64,000 nucleotides of DNA from Enoplolaimus lenunculus (taxonomy: Eukaryota > Nematoda > Enoplea > Enoplida > Thoracostomopsidae), in the NCBI GenBank assembly GCA_030248215.1, contig JASANG010001598.1, forward strand, positions 62,001-126,000. Reading direction: 5' to 3'. The position numbers and the translations under genes are program-made. The notes under the pieces are model-generated. The model worked only from the letters and a program-made list of their open reading frames with translations. It did no database searches and was not told where the DNA came from. Positions 37,102 to 50,000 of this stretch are shown here, one piece after another; within the stretch, counting starts at the first letter, position 1; the number at the start of each line of letters is the position of its first letter.

Positions 37102-38059
37102 CTAGTCGCTGTCGATTTCCGCGAAAACCGCTCCAGCTGTCACAGCCGGATCACAACCAACAAAATCGTACTCTCGATTCAACTTGTTCCAACCACTGCA
37201 ATCACCGTTAGCCTCTAATTCAGCACCGAACTTAGGCTTGCATTCATTAATTTTTGGTTGATGATGTTGACCAAGTTTCGGTTCATACTCAAAAGTACGG
37301 AGTTGAGATTCTCCAATTGTATGGTCACACTCAGCAATTCTAGGCTCCGACCCATATATTTTAGGTTCAAGTTGACCAGTTTTATATTTAGACGCATTAG
37401 GTTGCCCTTCAGATCCATCTAGTTTTAGTTCACTTTGTAAATTTTTAGCGTCACACCAACCAGTCGTAGGTAGGTTACCGTCATCATTTTCAGTTTGATA
37501 TTTACCAATTTTAGGTTCAGTCTTACTAACTTTAGGTTCAACTGGACCAGAGTTAGGATCAACCACCATATCAGCGTATGCTTCGCGCTTGCCAGGTTGG
37601 GGTACAATCTCACCCATCGTCACTTTAGCTCTATCAATTTCAGATTTATTCCCATTTGCTTTAGGTTCACCCTCACTAATCTTAGGCTCTCTGTGACCAG
37701 TTTTACATTCACAACCGTTGATTTTAGGCTCGGTGCTAACCTTATCGTTCTCAAATGCGTTCTCAATTTCAGGTTCAACTACCACTTGTTGGTCAATCAG
37801 ACTACTGGCTGTTATCAAATGCTTGGGGTCACAATTTTGCACGTAACGGTTTCTAACGATTCCCACTTCGCCATGAGCTGTCGACTCTTGCGATGAACAC
37901 GGTGTGGGCAAATTATAGTAGTTCGCTGACCGAGGTAAGTCAATGAGACTTAAGTAGCCGGCGCGCGATGCCACTGCTCGTTCTAGTTTACGTACCAGAG
38001 TTGAGAAGGAGGGGCGAAGCGATGGAGACCAGTTCCAAGTTTCGAGCATTATTGCGTAC
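37102..38059 (-). CDS. RTK last exon: end of kinase and long EPKI-repeat tail
   Basis: Acceptor TTTCTTTCAG; stop TAG at 37104-37102. The first 29 residues finish the kinase ([20 protein letters not shown], the subdomain XI arginine motif; the usual CW is TW). The remaining 290 or so residues are hydrophilic, with about ten degenerate copies of EPKI, spaced irregularly at about 9-30 residues (EPKI, EPKA, EPKV, EPRI, EPKL). Possible SH2-docking tyrosines lie in [23 protein letters not shown] and REYDFVG. Two frames on the opposite strand are shadows. Confidence 0.93.
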
Positions 38060-41000
38060 CTGAAAGAAATGATAATCATACAGGTAATAATTTTCCAGGA
38101 GTAGGCCAATTCCGAGAAAGTGCGACAGCAATTCCCGTAGCCATCTCTAGCCTGCTGAACGTTTAAATTAATGTTAATCCCAGATAGGACCACTTACACA
38201 GTCATCATCATGGTACTTGTTTACTTCCCCCACAAGTCTGTTAGGTTGATAGAAGGATAAATGATAATGTTTCCCCTCACACAACAGTTTATTATTTTCT
38301 TAAGCCCAAGTTTAAACTTAGGTTAACCTAAACCTAAACTACGCCTAGATCCAACTGTTACCTTAGCCTATTTTATTAATCCAGATGTTATGTGCGTGGA
38401 ACGTGTTTGTAGACGAAAAACAATAGGCTTGGTGTTACTTTAGAAATAGAATGCTTTAGTTTCAATTTTTACTAGTAAATTACAAGATAAACTCGATTTC
38501 AATTGTGATTCTATAGAGAACTTTAACTTTGGATCCCAACGTACAATTCATCGCCGCAATTATCTGGTTTCGGCAGTCGATATGTGCTCATCGTTTCAGG
38601 ATTAAGCAGTTCAGGGATGTCTTCACACCGAACGCCTGGATATGGAGAACCACCGGATGTTGCGATTTCCCACAAAAGCACACCGAATGACCATCTGAAA
38701 TTAGATAAAGTTTCACAGATGCGGCGCTGTGAGCAGCAGCGACCACAAGAAAAGACTACAAAAAAATATACCCCACAATATACCGAGAGATAATGATATA
38801 AAGGTACTTTTGTAATGTATAGAATAGCCTACTGGAACCTAGAAGTTAAAAAAATTTTGTCACTCGCAACGAACTGTGAACTGACGTCATACCTCCCGAA
38901 AGCCACTGGTTACAATCCTTGCCAGTAAAGTTTTCTATGAACCGTTTCAGAAATTATTGAATGAATCGAGTCAACAGCATAGAGCAGCGAGAAACCGAGT
39001 CCTCTTTAAACACGATCCGAAGAGCAGCCAGGTGGAAATGGGGGCTCCCACCACGAAATATTCTTAAAATTTTACAAAGGTAAGGGTCCCCTTATAACAA
39101 TTTCAAAAATAATCCAGTTGCTTCTATGAATGTGCTCCAAGATACAAAAATATATAGAAGTAGGTCAGGTCGTGACGTCTTCCTGAAAAATTTTCTGGCT
39201 CCTTCAGTGAGCAACGTGACGCTGAGTAACTCTTTTTTAAAAAACGATTCCGCTAGATACCTGGATTTAGCATTATACTTGAAACCCATGGGGAAGTGCA
39301 GAACCGGAAAATAGCTTACACATCACTTTTTTCGCCAAAAACACGATAATGCAACGCTTCCGGAGCCATCCATTTTACAGGCAGTCGACCTCGACGAGTT
39401 AGTTGGTAATATTCGCCTTGGCCTTCTAACGAGCGAGTCAAGCCAAAATCGGTAACCTAAAATTGCTAACCGTACATCCCTCAAATAATTAGTCGTTATC
39501 ACCAGTTACCATAAGCCAGCCGATCCTTCTTTTATATGAAAGGCGGAAAATTATTTACCTAATAACTATTTTTTATTAATATTGCCACTTGTTTACTTCC
39601 ATCCCCAACAAAATGTCTATTTACCCGCACATAGTGATAGGAACCATAAAATATGTTTAGGCCGCCTAGTATTTGGGTGACGCTATCCGTTTGATCACGT
39701 CCTGCGTCGTCCGTCACGGTTGGGCACCGTAGCACAACACACTTGTATTGCCGAATGCCACACAGCATATCAATTAGTGAATCAAAATTTTGTGATGGAA
39801 TAGCGTCACCCGTAGGGTTAGACATGGTTTAGATTAAGTAAAATATTAAACTGCCGATGAGTGGGCTAGACTTTTACCTTCTATCAAACACTAGTTTGTT
39901 CCAATAGGAAGTAATCAAGCGAAACAAATGTATATAAATTAGAACAGTGGTTTTGTTTCAAACCCCATTTCACCCAAATATTGTTATGTCAGCGTCCAGA
40001 AAACGTCGATTGTCAGTTAGCAATAGGTTTTCAAACAGCAAAACAAAATGCTTGTTATGGTATCACGACAATCCCGTCGCCCGATAACAGTTAATGCGAA
40101 ATTTCATCGACTCAACAATTCGTCACCTATCATTATGCTTAGGCTTAGGCGTAGGATTACGCTTAGGATTATGCTTAGATTTATTCAAAGTGTTTAGGCT
40201 AAGGCTACTGTTGGGCGTTAGTCGACGAATCGTCATAGATTCGTTTGTTATCGACAGTTAAGCAAAGCCAACAAAATCAAAAGCTTCAAAATTAAAATAC
40301 GGGTGTTGAATAATCAGATTAAATTGGACGTAATATATAAAACCTCAGACTATTTTGGCTTTCAGTAAATGTAAGCTTTACGAGACGGCAACAGAACACA
40401 TCAGTGCTTCTGGTACACTTTCACCGACGTTTACGCTTAGGCTGATGAATAACATATCTATCTGCTAAACCATTGCCAAAGTCTATGCCTAAGCTTTAGC
40501 ATAAAATGTAGGAAGAAGTTTACCAGAGCCAGATCATTTTGCAGGTACCTTAACAACTCGACCACGTCCGAAAACCAGAACATTTCGTGCTGCCAAATCG
40601 CGGTGAACCAATCCCTTTGATGCAATGTAAGCCTAAAAATTAACTTACGAACAACCAGTTTAGCGCTTTCGTAATCTTGCAGGGTAGATCATTCAAAGTG
40701 TCAATCTTCCAGCATACAAGACAGTAGTAGCTGGAATTGATGGCATTATTAGCATGGAGTAAAAATCCCTTGCCTGTTTATACAATAACGCTAATATTCT
40801 AAAAACCAATCTTTCTTAGACCTCCAAAACTAAATTTTTGGTCTAAAAGTCTGCAGCTTCAAGGTAAATTTGATAGTTTAATTAATTAAAATTTTTTCAG
40901 TTATAATAACGCATAGGGAAATGGAATGATGCCGATGATGACATATGTAAATATTTTAGTTTGATAAATCATACATATGTTATCAATTTTCGTTTACAGA

Positions 41001-44000
41001 ACATGATTATTCTATGTAGAACTTAGAGATACGGGGTCTTATAGTAGCATCGTGATACCCTTACAACACAAGCGGATTCAATGACGTTTCGCTTCCCGTT
41101 CGCGAGTTTTTCTCACTATTGTACATCGCGTGTACACTATTAGAAATTTCTCAATCCCCACAGCCCTACGCAATATCGGAACCCCCAAATCCTGATTCTT
41201 TACCATGGCTTCCGCAATTTGCCGTCCATAATCCAAATACAACGTTGCCGTACTTAGCGGATCGTACGTTGGATCAGATACTAAAATACAACTGTTTGAT
41301 TTTAACTTGATTGATAATTTTGCTGCTTTAAGTGCTGCAGCAATGATTCAAATGTCCGATGTTGTTAGCAATGATTCAAATGTCCGATGTTGTTAGCAAT
41401 CATTTATGACGTGTAAACAAAATTCCATGGACAAAAACTGAAGTACTTTTAACAAAGTATATGTAGAATAACCGTTTGAATCTCCTTTGACCTCCAGAAA
41501 TAAAATCCTGGTTACGCTCCTGCTTTTTTTGTCCCTCAGTGTTTACTGCCGTCTCGGCTCTTTTCGACCCTCTGTGTTTACCGCCGTCTCTGTCGACCCT
41601 CCGTGTTTACCGCCGTCTCTGCTCTCTTTGCCTCTCAGCGTTCGGACCTGACTTTTGATGAAACCACCGTACCCCTTTCTCTAAAGCCTTCATTAATTCC
41701 CTCAGCCACTCCCAAATCTACCCGTAACAAAACTTACCAGGTGCAAAATTCACAACCGTATCTGCTGTGCTAGTCGTCGCGCGATCGCATCCCATTCCAA
41801 CACAACAGCGACCCGAATTTTCCACTTGTTGCATCTCATTGACGTACTGAACAGCGCGACCTTGTTCGTCGTACCTGGTTTTGCCGTTTTCATCACCATA
41901 ATTGGTTTCAGGGGTACTCTTTACTCCTGTGGACGCAAGCGTCCCTCCTGATTTTGATCCAGCATAGAATCCGCTATCGGAATGAATCCGACCGTTAGGG
42001 CCGACAGTTTCCAAAGGGCTCGGTTTTACACCCTGGGGCCCATCTTCAGTTGCGGTGTTAGTGCCTGGAGTCAATGGTGATGACAGTGCCTCGCTTAAGC
42101 TTAAGCTACTGCTGTTGCTTTGTTGACTGCTGGTTAATGAACGCTTTGAGCTGTGGTCAAAAGTGTCCTGGGGGGACGATTCTGGTAATTGATGGCTGAC
42201 GGCGGAGCTGGGAGAAGGTACGTGGAATGGATGTTCTGTGTCCGGCTGCGACTGGAACTAAAATTAAAAAGGATTCGTTAAAGTTAGGAAAGAGTTTGTT
42301 AAAAACACTAAAATATTTGTTCAAAGTACCCATTTTGGCGTCTGCAATTGTTTTTATCAAAATTAAGTACAACAATATTATTATTATTATTATTAGAAAA
42401 TATAAGGGATGTTCTGGGATTGGCTGCGATTGGAACTAAAATTAAAAAAAGATTCGTTAAAGCTAGGAAATGGTCCGTTAAAAACACTAAAATATTTGTT
42501 CAAAGGACCCATTTTGGCGTCTGCAATTTTTTTGTCAAATTAAGTAACACAATATGATTATTAGAAAATATATTTTTTTGTTTTACTAAGTTATTCAGGT
42601 TGTTCTAAACAATTGCTATTACGATCAAATCCGTTAGCAGCGCACAAAAATAAGTTCCTAGGATAATTTGCACGTGTCTGAGTGCCTTAGATATGCGTTA
42701 CACTCGACTAAACAAAAACAATGCGTAAAGTATTTTTTGAATGTCTAAAACTAATTTCGAAAACTTTTTAGTAATATAATTTCTATTGGCTTCAGCGTTC
42801 ATTACACTACCCCGTCAAAAGTCGGCTGGTGTACGTATGGAATCTACGACAATTTGTCGTCCGACATCATTGGCCCCGCCGTGTCTTAAAACTTAGAAAT
42901 AAATCTAAGCATTATTGTAAGCGTAATCCTGAGCCTAAGCTTAACCCAAAGCATAATAATGGGCGACGAATTGTAGAGTCGATGAAATTTCGGATTACAC
43001 GTTGTCGGGCGACGAGTTGTCGGGTGACGAAATGTAGTGATACCGTACCCGTTATATTGTGGAAATTGCATTACCTGCTCGCGACATTTATTTAAAAATG
43101 ACTTCAAATTGCCCAACTCGCAATACTCCATTACAAGCGCCAGTGGATCATGAGACACGGTGAATATACGAACAACATTCGGATGCCGACCCAAATGTTC
43201 AAGAAGATTGACTTCCGCCGCCAAGTGTCGTTGCGCTTCTTCAGTGGCGAATTCTGAAATTTACACGGCAAAACCAATCAAAACGCAGTTCTTGTAGACT
43301 TCCTACATTTAAAATTAAGGCTTATTAGACATTGGCATGGGTACGCCTTTTCTCTAACCTTAAGCCTAAGCAGTAAGGTATCGAATTATGCAATTGGTAT
43401 GACAAATCTGTGTTACCTATTTTACAATACGTACAGATCCCAATTTTTTGCAAAATTTGTTTGAGCCAAACGTACTCAAAATGGTTTTAGAATGAAATAG
43501 GTTTCATAAAACGTTCTTACTACACACTTTCGCAATTGCTGTTTATCGATAAAGTTGACCTATCCTAAGTTTCATTAATATAACCAGGGGGTTGAGGGGT
43601 CACGCTCTATACAAATGTCAACGGTGGGAAATTTTAATGTTTCCAATTGGAAAAAATTTGAAACCCCCGTGCACAAAAGTAACAAAGTCGAATTTGACCC
43701 CTCCTTCAAGCTCCATCATCTCACTACGTCTTTGAATGCATAACTTAAATTTCTGTTTCAAATTTTTTAATTTTTTCATCTGCATGAAATTAGAAAACGT
43801 TTCAATTTCAACTTACGTGGCAACAACTTCACCGCAACAAAATCATTGGTGTAATCTTCGGGCACACCAGCTTTCTTCCGATCCCTCACCGTCGCTTTCC
43901 AAACACAACCGAATCCACCCTCACCCAAAATTTCCACTGGACTTATCAAATCACAAAACCGAACCGGATGTCCCACTTCGCCCTCCGTATCCGGAGCAAT

Positions 44001-47000
44001 CACAGCGTCACTGGCGGAAGTAGCAATTGAGGTGGCAAAAGGTTCCGTGGAAAGATCTGTCAGAGGCAGTACCCCTTCTTCCGGCAGAGACTCCAAGTCG
44101 TTGTTGTTGTTGCTGTTTCCAGGAGTCCGAAGAACTATGTTACGTACTCCGGAAACTACTGCGTGATACGTGCTGTTTCGTTTCATACTTGCCTATAAAA
44201 TTAGATAAGGCAATGTTAAGAAGACATAGCTATGCTAGTAGTGGAATGCAGCTAGACATCGTAATAAAGCAAAAGCGATATCCACGCGTTCAAGTTTACA
44301 ACAGGAAAAACGTGTGCCCACAACTCGCGACTGCGAGCTTTGTGAAATAGGTTTTGAACAAGACATACACGTGTTATTGTCAATATATATCAGGGTTGGA
44401 ATGAAGTGAAGATTAAAAAGTGTTTATTAAAATAGATGGTCAAGCCAATTTGCTCACACAAACGCTTGGCTACGTTTCAAAATATAAACATTCAATTCAT
44501 CGTTGACATCCGGTATTCAATACGTTTACACCCATTTCTGAACCGGATATCATTTATTAGCCAGATTTTAAACACGACCTGGATATCCGGCCACACCAAT
44601 CTCCGTGTATATCTACTCTTGTGGCATCTTTCCTTCAGGTCAACAACCATGCCTGTCTCCGCCCGTGATGCTTACATTAACAGCTTTGCGATGTAAATAT
44701 CTTGATCCAGTGTTCGTCAGCTGGCCATTTGACGCCTGATTTCGACGTCGTTTCAACATTTTTGCATATTCCCATCTGCGGTACACGTACAATCCGCAAC
44801 AACTGCAAACGCTCGCAGGTAAAACGAGTAATAAAAATAGCAACGGATTGAATGGAAATTGATAACCCTTTGCCGGATTAATGTACTCGGTATTGTGTTC
44901 GTTGTTCGAAGCTGTTAAGCTGCCTGTAGTTGCAACTAAAATTACAAAACCTTCTGAACAAAGGCGCAGCCAGACAATTAGGATTTTGTTTCGGAAGCGT
45001 GTAAACTTATTTAAAAGAGAGTTTTTTCAGTTCTAGGAGCTCGCTTATTATTGTAAAAATCTATAAAACAGTCTTATTGATCGCGTCTTCGAAAACTTTG
45101 GGTACGGATATACGTATACCTCTGGGTGTAACGCTATACTTGTCGTGTGACCAGGGGCCTAGCCGGGGGGAGCAAGAGGACCATGAACTAACATCCCAAT
45201 GGTATTGGAAAAATTTCGTTTCTGAATAAACTGAAACTATGAACTCCTGTGCGTCTTATTACCACACACTAGCTGTTGGTGCATTTCTAACCGACATTGT
45301 TTTTGAAAATGTATTTTCTCTATTTTCTCACGCGCTGTTGTGTGTAGTGACGGTTTTGTACGATAAACACACTATATATTTAAAGTATTTGCGAGCCCCC
45401 AAATGAAAATCCTGACAACGCCCATATACGTGCGACGCGCGACGCCGCAATGTTGTCCATGAAAGCTTGGCAATAACATGCCCAATAATAACTGATGCAT
45501 ATAATAAATAGAATATCTAAAAATTATATATTATACGTAATATATAATATATATGTTATATTTAATATATATTTTTATATATACCCTGTGGAATAGTATA
45601 GTTAAAATATCGTGACAGCGGTTCCCCAACGCCACCCAAAGACTCTGAAGCAACCGACACTTGATAAACGCATCCGCTCGTCAAATTTGTCAGTTCAACT
45701 TCGGTCACATTCTGAAATAAAGTTAATGTTTTAGCTGTGAAACAGCTTCCTATAATCTGATCCAGGTTAATAGAGTCTTATTGAAACTTGTAAAAGAACC
45801 GGCTATAAAAGTGATTATTACTTCTCATTTATATCGATTAAAATTCAACTCTCAAGATATCATTTAAAGTAATTAGCCATAATAATTAAGTTTTCAGTAA
45901 CATCAACAGAATTTTCGCCTCCACCGAAACAGACAATATTTTGCAGTTTTCACGACATCAGAAATTAAAATATTACCAAGCTCGCGATTGTTTAATTTAC
46001 AGATAATTAATAATATATACGAAAGCCTAACTAACTGGCTTAGCCGAAGAATTGCCAAATATAAAATGAGTTTCAAAACTTACCGAGAAAATGGAAACAC
46101 ACTGACTGGATTGCAGAGACACGACTTAAGTCGACCTCTGACTTAAGTTGATTTTGGACTGAAGTCAAGAAAGAAACTTTACAGGTTGAAATGTTTGATA
46201 ACATGACAGCCCCGGAGGTGCAAAATATCTCATTTTAAGGTAACTACTAGTATCCCATAATTAACAGACTTCAACTATTGATTATTTGGGAAAGTTAAAA
46301 TGCCGGTTGCAAATCTCCTACTTAAGTCAAGATTACAACACTTAAGCAAAACCTTGACTTAAGTTGGAATTCGACTTAAGTCATGTTTTTGCAACTCTCA
46401 GCGCCAATGTACCAGTTCTCTAATTTTTATCGTTCAAATCGCTGTAGTACAAATTAAGTGCACACATTTAAAGTTTTTTGAGTTATGATTAACCAAAGTT
46501 CTCGTTTTTAGCGATCAACGTCGACAATTGAACGATCATTCAGATCGCATACTTCAATTACATGAGCTGTGATCGACCAAAGGGCATCCGATGTAAATGC
46601 TGCACTTACCGTCGGTATTTGATACGGTGGCTGTTTGATATAATTCGAACACAACGCAACCAGTGGAGCGTGACTTGTTGCGCGACTGGTTGAACCGAAT
46701 ACTGGCGATTGTGGCACAGCGATCGTTCGATATTCGATCCAGTAAGATTCTATCGGGTTCGAAGGTGATGTATAGTCTGGAGGGTCCCAAGTTGCAATTG
46801 CGGTATCCGGGGGCGAGGTAAGAGCCGCGTTGTCCGCAGGGGTTTTCATGAAGAATTCAAGGTTTTTGACCTGAGGCGGCGCTGAAATACAAATCAGATG
46901 GACCGTAGTTAAATTGGTTCAAAGTACCAAATGAGTTAATAGCCAAACGCATCAAATTAGGATTTCTGTGCATACACAAGTGTTAGGGACTTTTCAGTTG

Positions 47001-50000
47001 ATAATAAACCGCCGTTCCAAAATTTTATATAACGTAAACCTGCCCCTATTTCAAAACCATTGCTACTACTGAATCCATTCGAAATCGAATCAACGAAAAC
47101 TGTTGGCGGGAATGGCGATAGCCCGTTTGGCTCCCCACGACCCTGGTTACAAATTTACTATTTTACTACAAACTCTTATAATTTGTAACTTTTTCCATAA
47201 CACTTAAAAATACAACACATTAGTAATAAATCTAATGGTAGAATTTTTGCCGGAGGTTCGTACACCTTCGATACTGAAATTTTTATGCTGTCAAAAAGTG
47301 TAAGCATATTCTTAAGCTTATGACTAACCTAAGATAGAATGAACCCATACCTAAGCCTAGCCTCAGCAAATTATTAGCCTAAAAGGTTTAAGCTTACTCT
47401 ATTACAGTCCCGTAGAAAAACGTTCCTCCTCTGATTTTTACATGGGCCGAAAATTAAGTGGTTTAGTAAGTTTGTTTGTATTACTTAACATCAATTCTTC
47501 ATGTTTCATTATTTTTAAAATTAAATTTTTAACGTAATTTCAGCTGCTTAATTTTGCTTCACCTCTATATGACTTTGAGTTTTTCACCTCCGGCCGCACC
47601 CTGGTTGATTTTACTTAGGGAACGACCGGATCCAAAATTTTCCATTTACCAGATCCGAATCCGGATCTTACTAGCTGGATAATTTTTCAATACCTAACGT
47701 ATATATAAAATAGAAAAAGTTCAACTGATTCTTTCGCAAAATTAGTCAACAAAACTTACAGCAACTAAGAAAAATAAGTCTTTAAAATTTTTATGTTTGT
47801 TCTTCTTCCTCAACAACACTGGTCTCCACGTAGATGTCATTTACCTGACATTCCAACAAAGCATTAATGCTCACACAGTGCTTAGATTACGTACGCATAG
47901 TTGAAATACATACACCAATTGTGGTATGGTTTTGTTTGTATGTCAAAATTCGGATCCGGAAATCCGGTAGTTTATCTTACCGGATCCGGATCTTAAAAAT
48001 AGCAGAGATCCGGCCCGGATCCGGATCTCGGATCCGGTCGATCCCTAATTTTACTTATTTACTACACTTACGACATATGGCAAAATTGTTTTCATTTGCC
48101 TCCAGACACGAAATTGTTGAAAAAATAATTGTTGTTGCAAGCGATTCTTCGCGTGGACGTCGCCTTCGACTAATTGCTCGTATAGAAAGGGTATAGTTTG
48201 TCGCGTATTCAAGTCCAAGTATACGGTAACTACTGTCTTCGTCCTAAAAAAATCTCACAACACATTAACTCAGAACAATGTTGAATTTACCGGTGACAAG
48301 AAAAGCGTTCCGGTTACGGACATTTTTGACGTTTTTATGCAAAAAAACAGCATCAAAAGAATTCTATGTTACAAAAATCTTTCGAACAAGCATCCTTATA
48401 GCTCGTATTGCTGTTTTCAATAAGAATTCCTGTATGTACGGTTGACTTAATGGGTTGTATTCTCAAATTTATGATCGGCCATGAGAATCAGTGAATGGTA
48501 GTGGTTCGTAATTCAGTGCATTTATTGCATACGATTTGCTTTACTACTGTTATAATTTTGAAAACTGTAGTTGCCGGTGTCACGGTTTAATTCTTCCCCT
48601 GTATAATTGTACCCTCTGAAGAATTAAACCAGTTTAATTCTTCCCACATGCCGGTTTAGTTTTTCCCGAATAAAGACGCGGTTTAATTCTTCCCGTGTAT
48701 AATTTCCCCCCGGAAAAATTATCAATTTAATCCTTCCCCAACCTTCGGTTTAACTCTGTTCAACAAATTTCAAAGCCATCTGGCTTATATAATCAGCACC
48801 GTTGTATTTGTAATACGTATACATTATGTACGCATATACTGCAATCAGGGTGCAACCGGAATTATAAAATACCGGTACCGGAAATTAAAAATACCGCAAC
48901 CGGAAAGTTAAAAAACCGGAACCGAAACCGGAAAACAAAAAATACTTGTTACCGAAAAAATTATTTCTAACATTTTATCGATACTATTTAGAATGGCAAA
49001 ATCTTGAAACAATGCACTAGCTGGAAACGTATGATGAATTATATAGTATGGCACAAAATGAAGATGGGTTTTCACTGAATTTTTCGAATAACACGTATAA
49101 TTTAGAAAATTTCCGTTTCGCTAAAACAAGAAACAAGTGATTTGTTCTGCAAACTGTCATGACCAGGGTAACAACAATAGTTCAGATTCGGCAAAGACTT
49201 GTGGTTCGTATTCGAATTCGGTTGTGAAAAAGACGAATCCAAAAGCCGAATCCATCAAGTTTGGCAATATATGTTTTTGTTACATAAAAATCAATATTTT
49301 TTGTTTCAGGTCACAAATCTCAGAACTGAGGTCAGGCATGAAAAAATTGCGTTTGCAAAAATGTAGACCTTCTGGAGTAATACATTTTATTACTTTGCAG
49401 GTCGAAAGGCAATATTCAAATGTGACACCGGTGTTCGTCATTTTGAGGTGCTATTCGAATTTGAGAATATGGGGTAGCATCGGAGCTCCATTGACAAATT
49501 CAACGGTTAAATCTGTTCACATCATTTAAAACATCCAATCCACAAAACCAGATTAACAATAAAATAAATTATATTTAAAATAATAACTAACAAATTAAAG
49601 CAGCCAATATTTCGGTTCGACACAACTCCGCTGTAGAAAACAGGGTCCTGAAAGTCCTTAGCCCAAACCCCAAACTTTTCCTCCACCCGATACAGTTTCA
49701 ACTCAGTTCGCAAATTACATTGAACCCTGTCAAATTTCTGCAAAGAAATTATAGCGCAAACACGCACAGATTGGAAGACAAACTATCTATCATTCACATA
49801 TTCGCAAACTATAAGCTTGACCTGGTTAATTCGTTATGCAAATTTAGTTGGCGTTTGTACATGTTTTATATAGTGAAAAGTTGAAGTTTAAAGGGCCATA
49901 ACTTTTGAATCTGGGGCCCTGCAGTTTTAAAAACGACCCCGCTGATGTCAGCACTCCGAAATCTATAAAATAAACTGTTTTTCATTAAATCCGTCAGGGG

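Noticed and set aside
37495-37896. 133-codon plus-strand frame
   Set aside because: Antisense shadow of the repetitive kinase tail exon.
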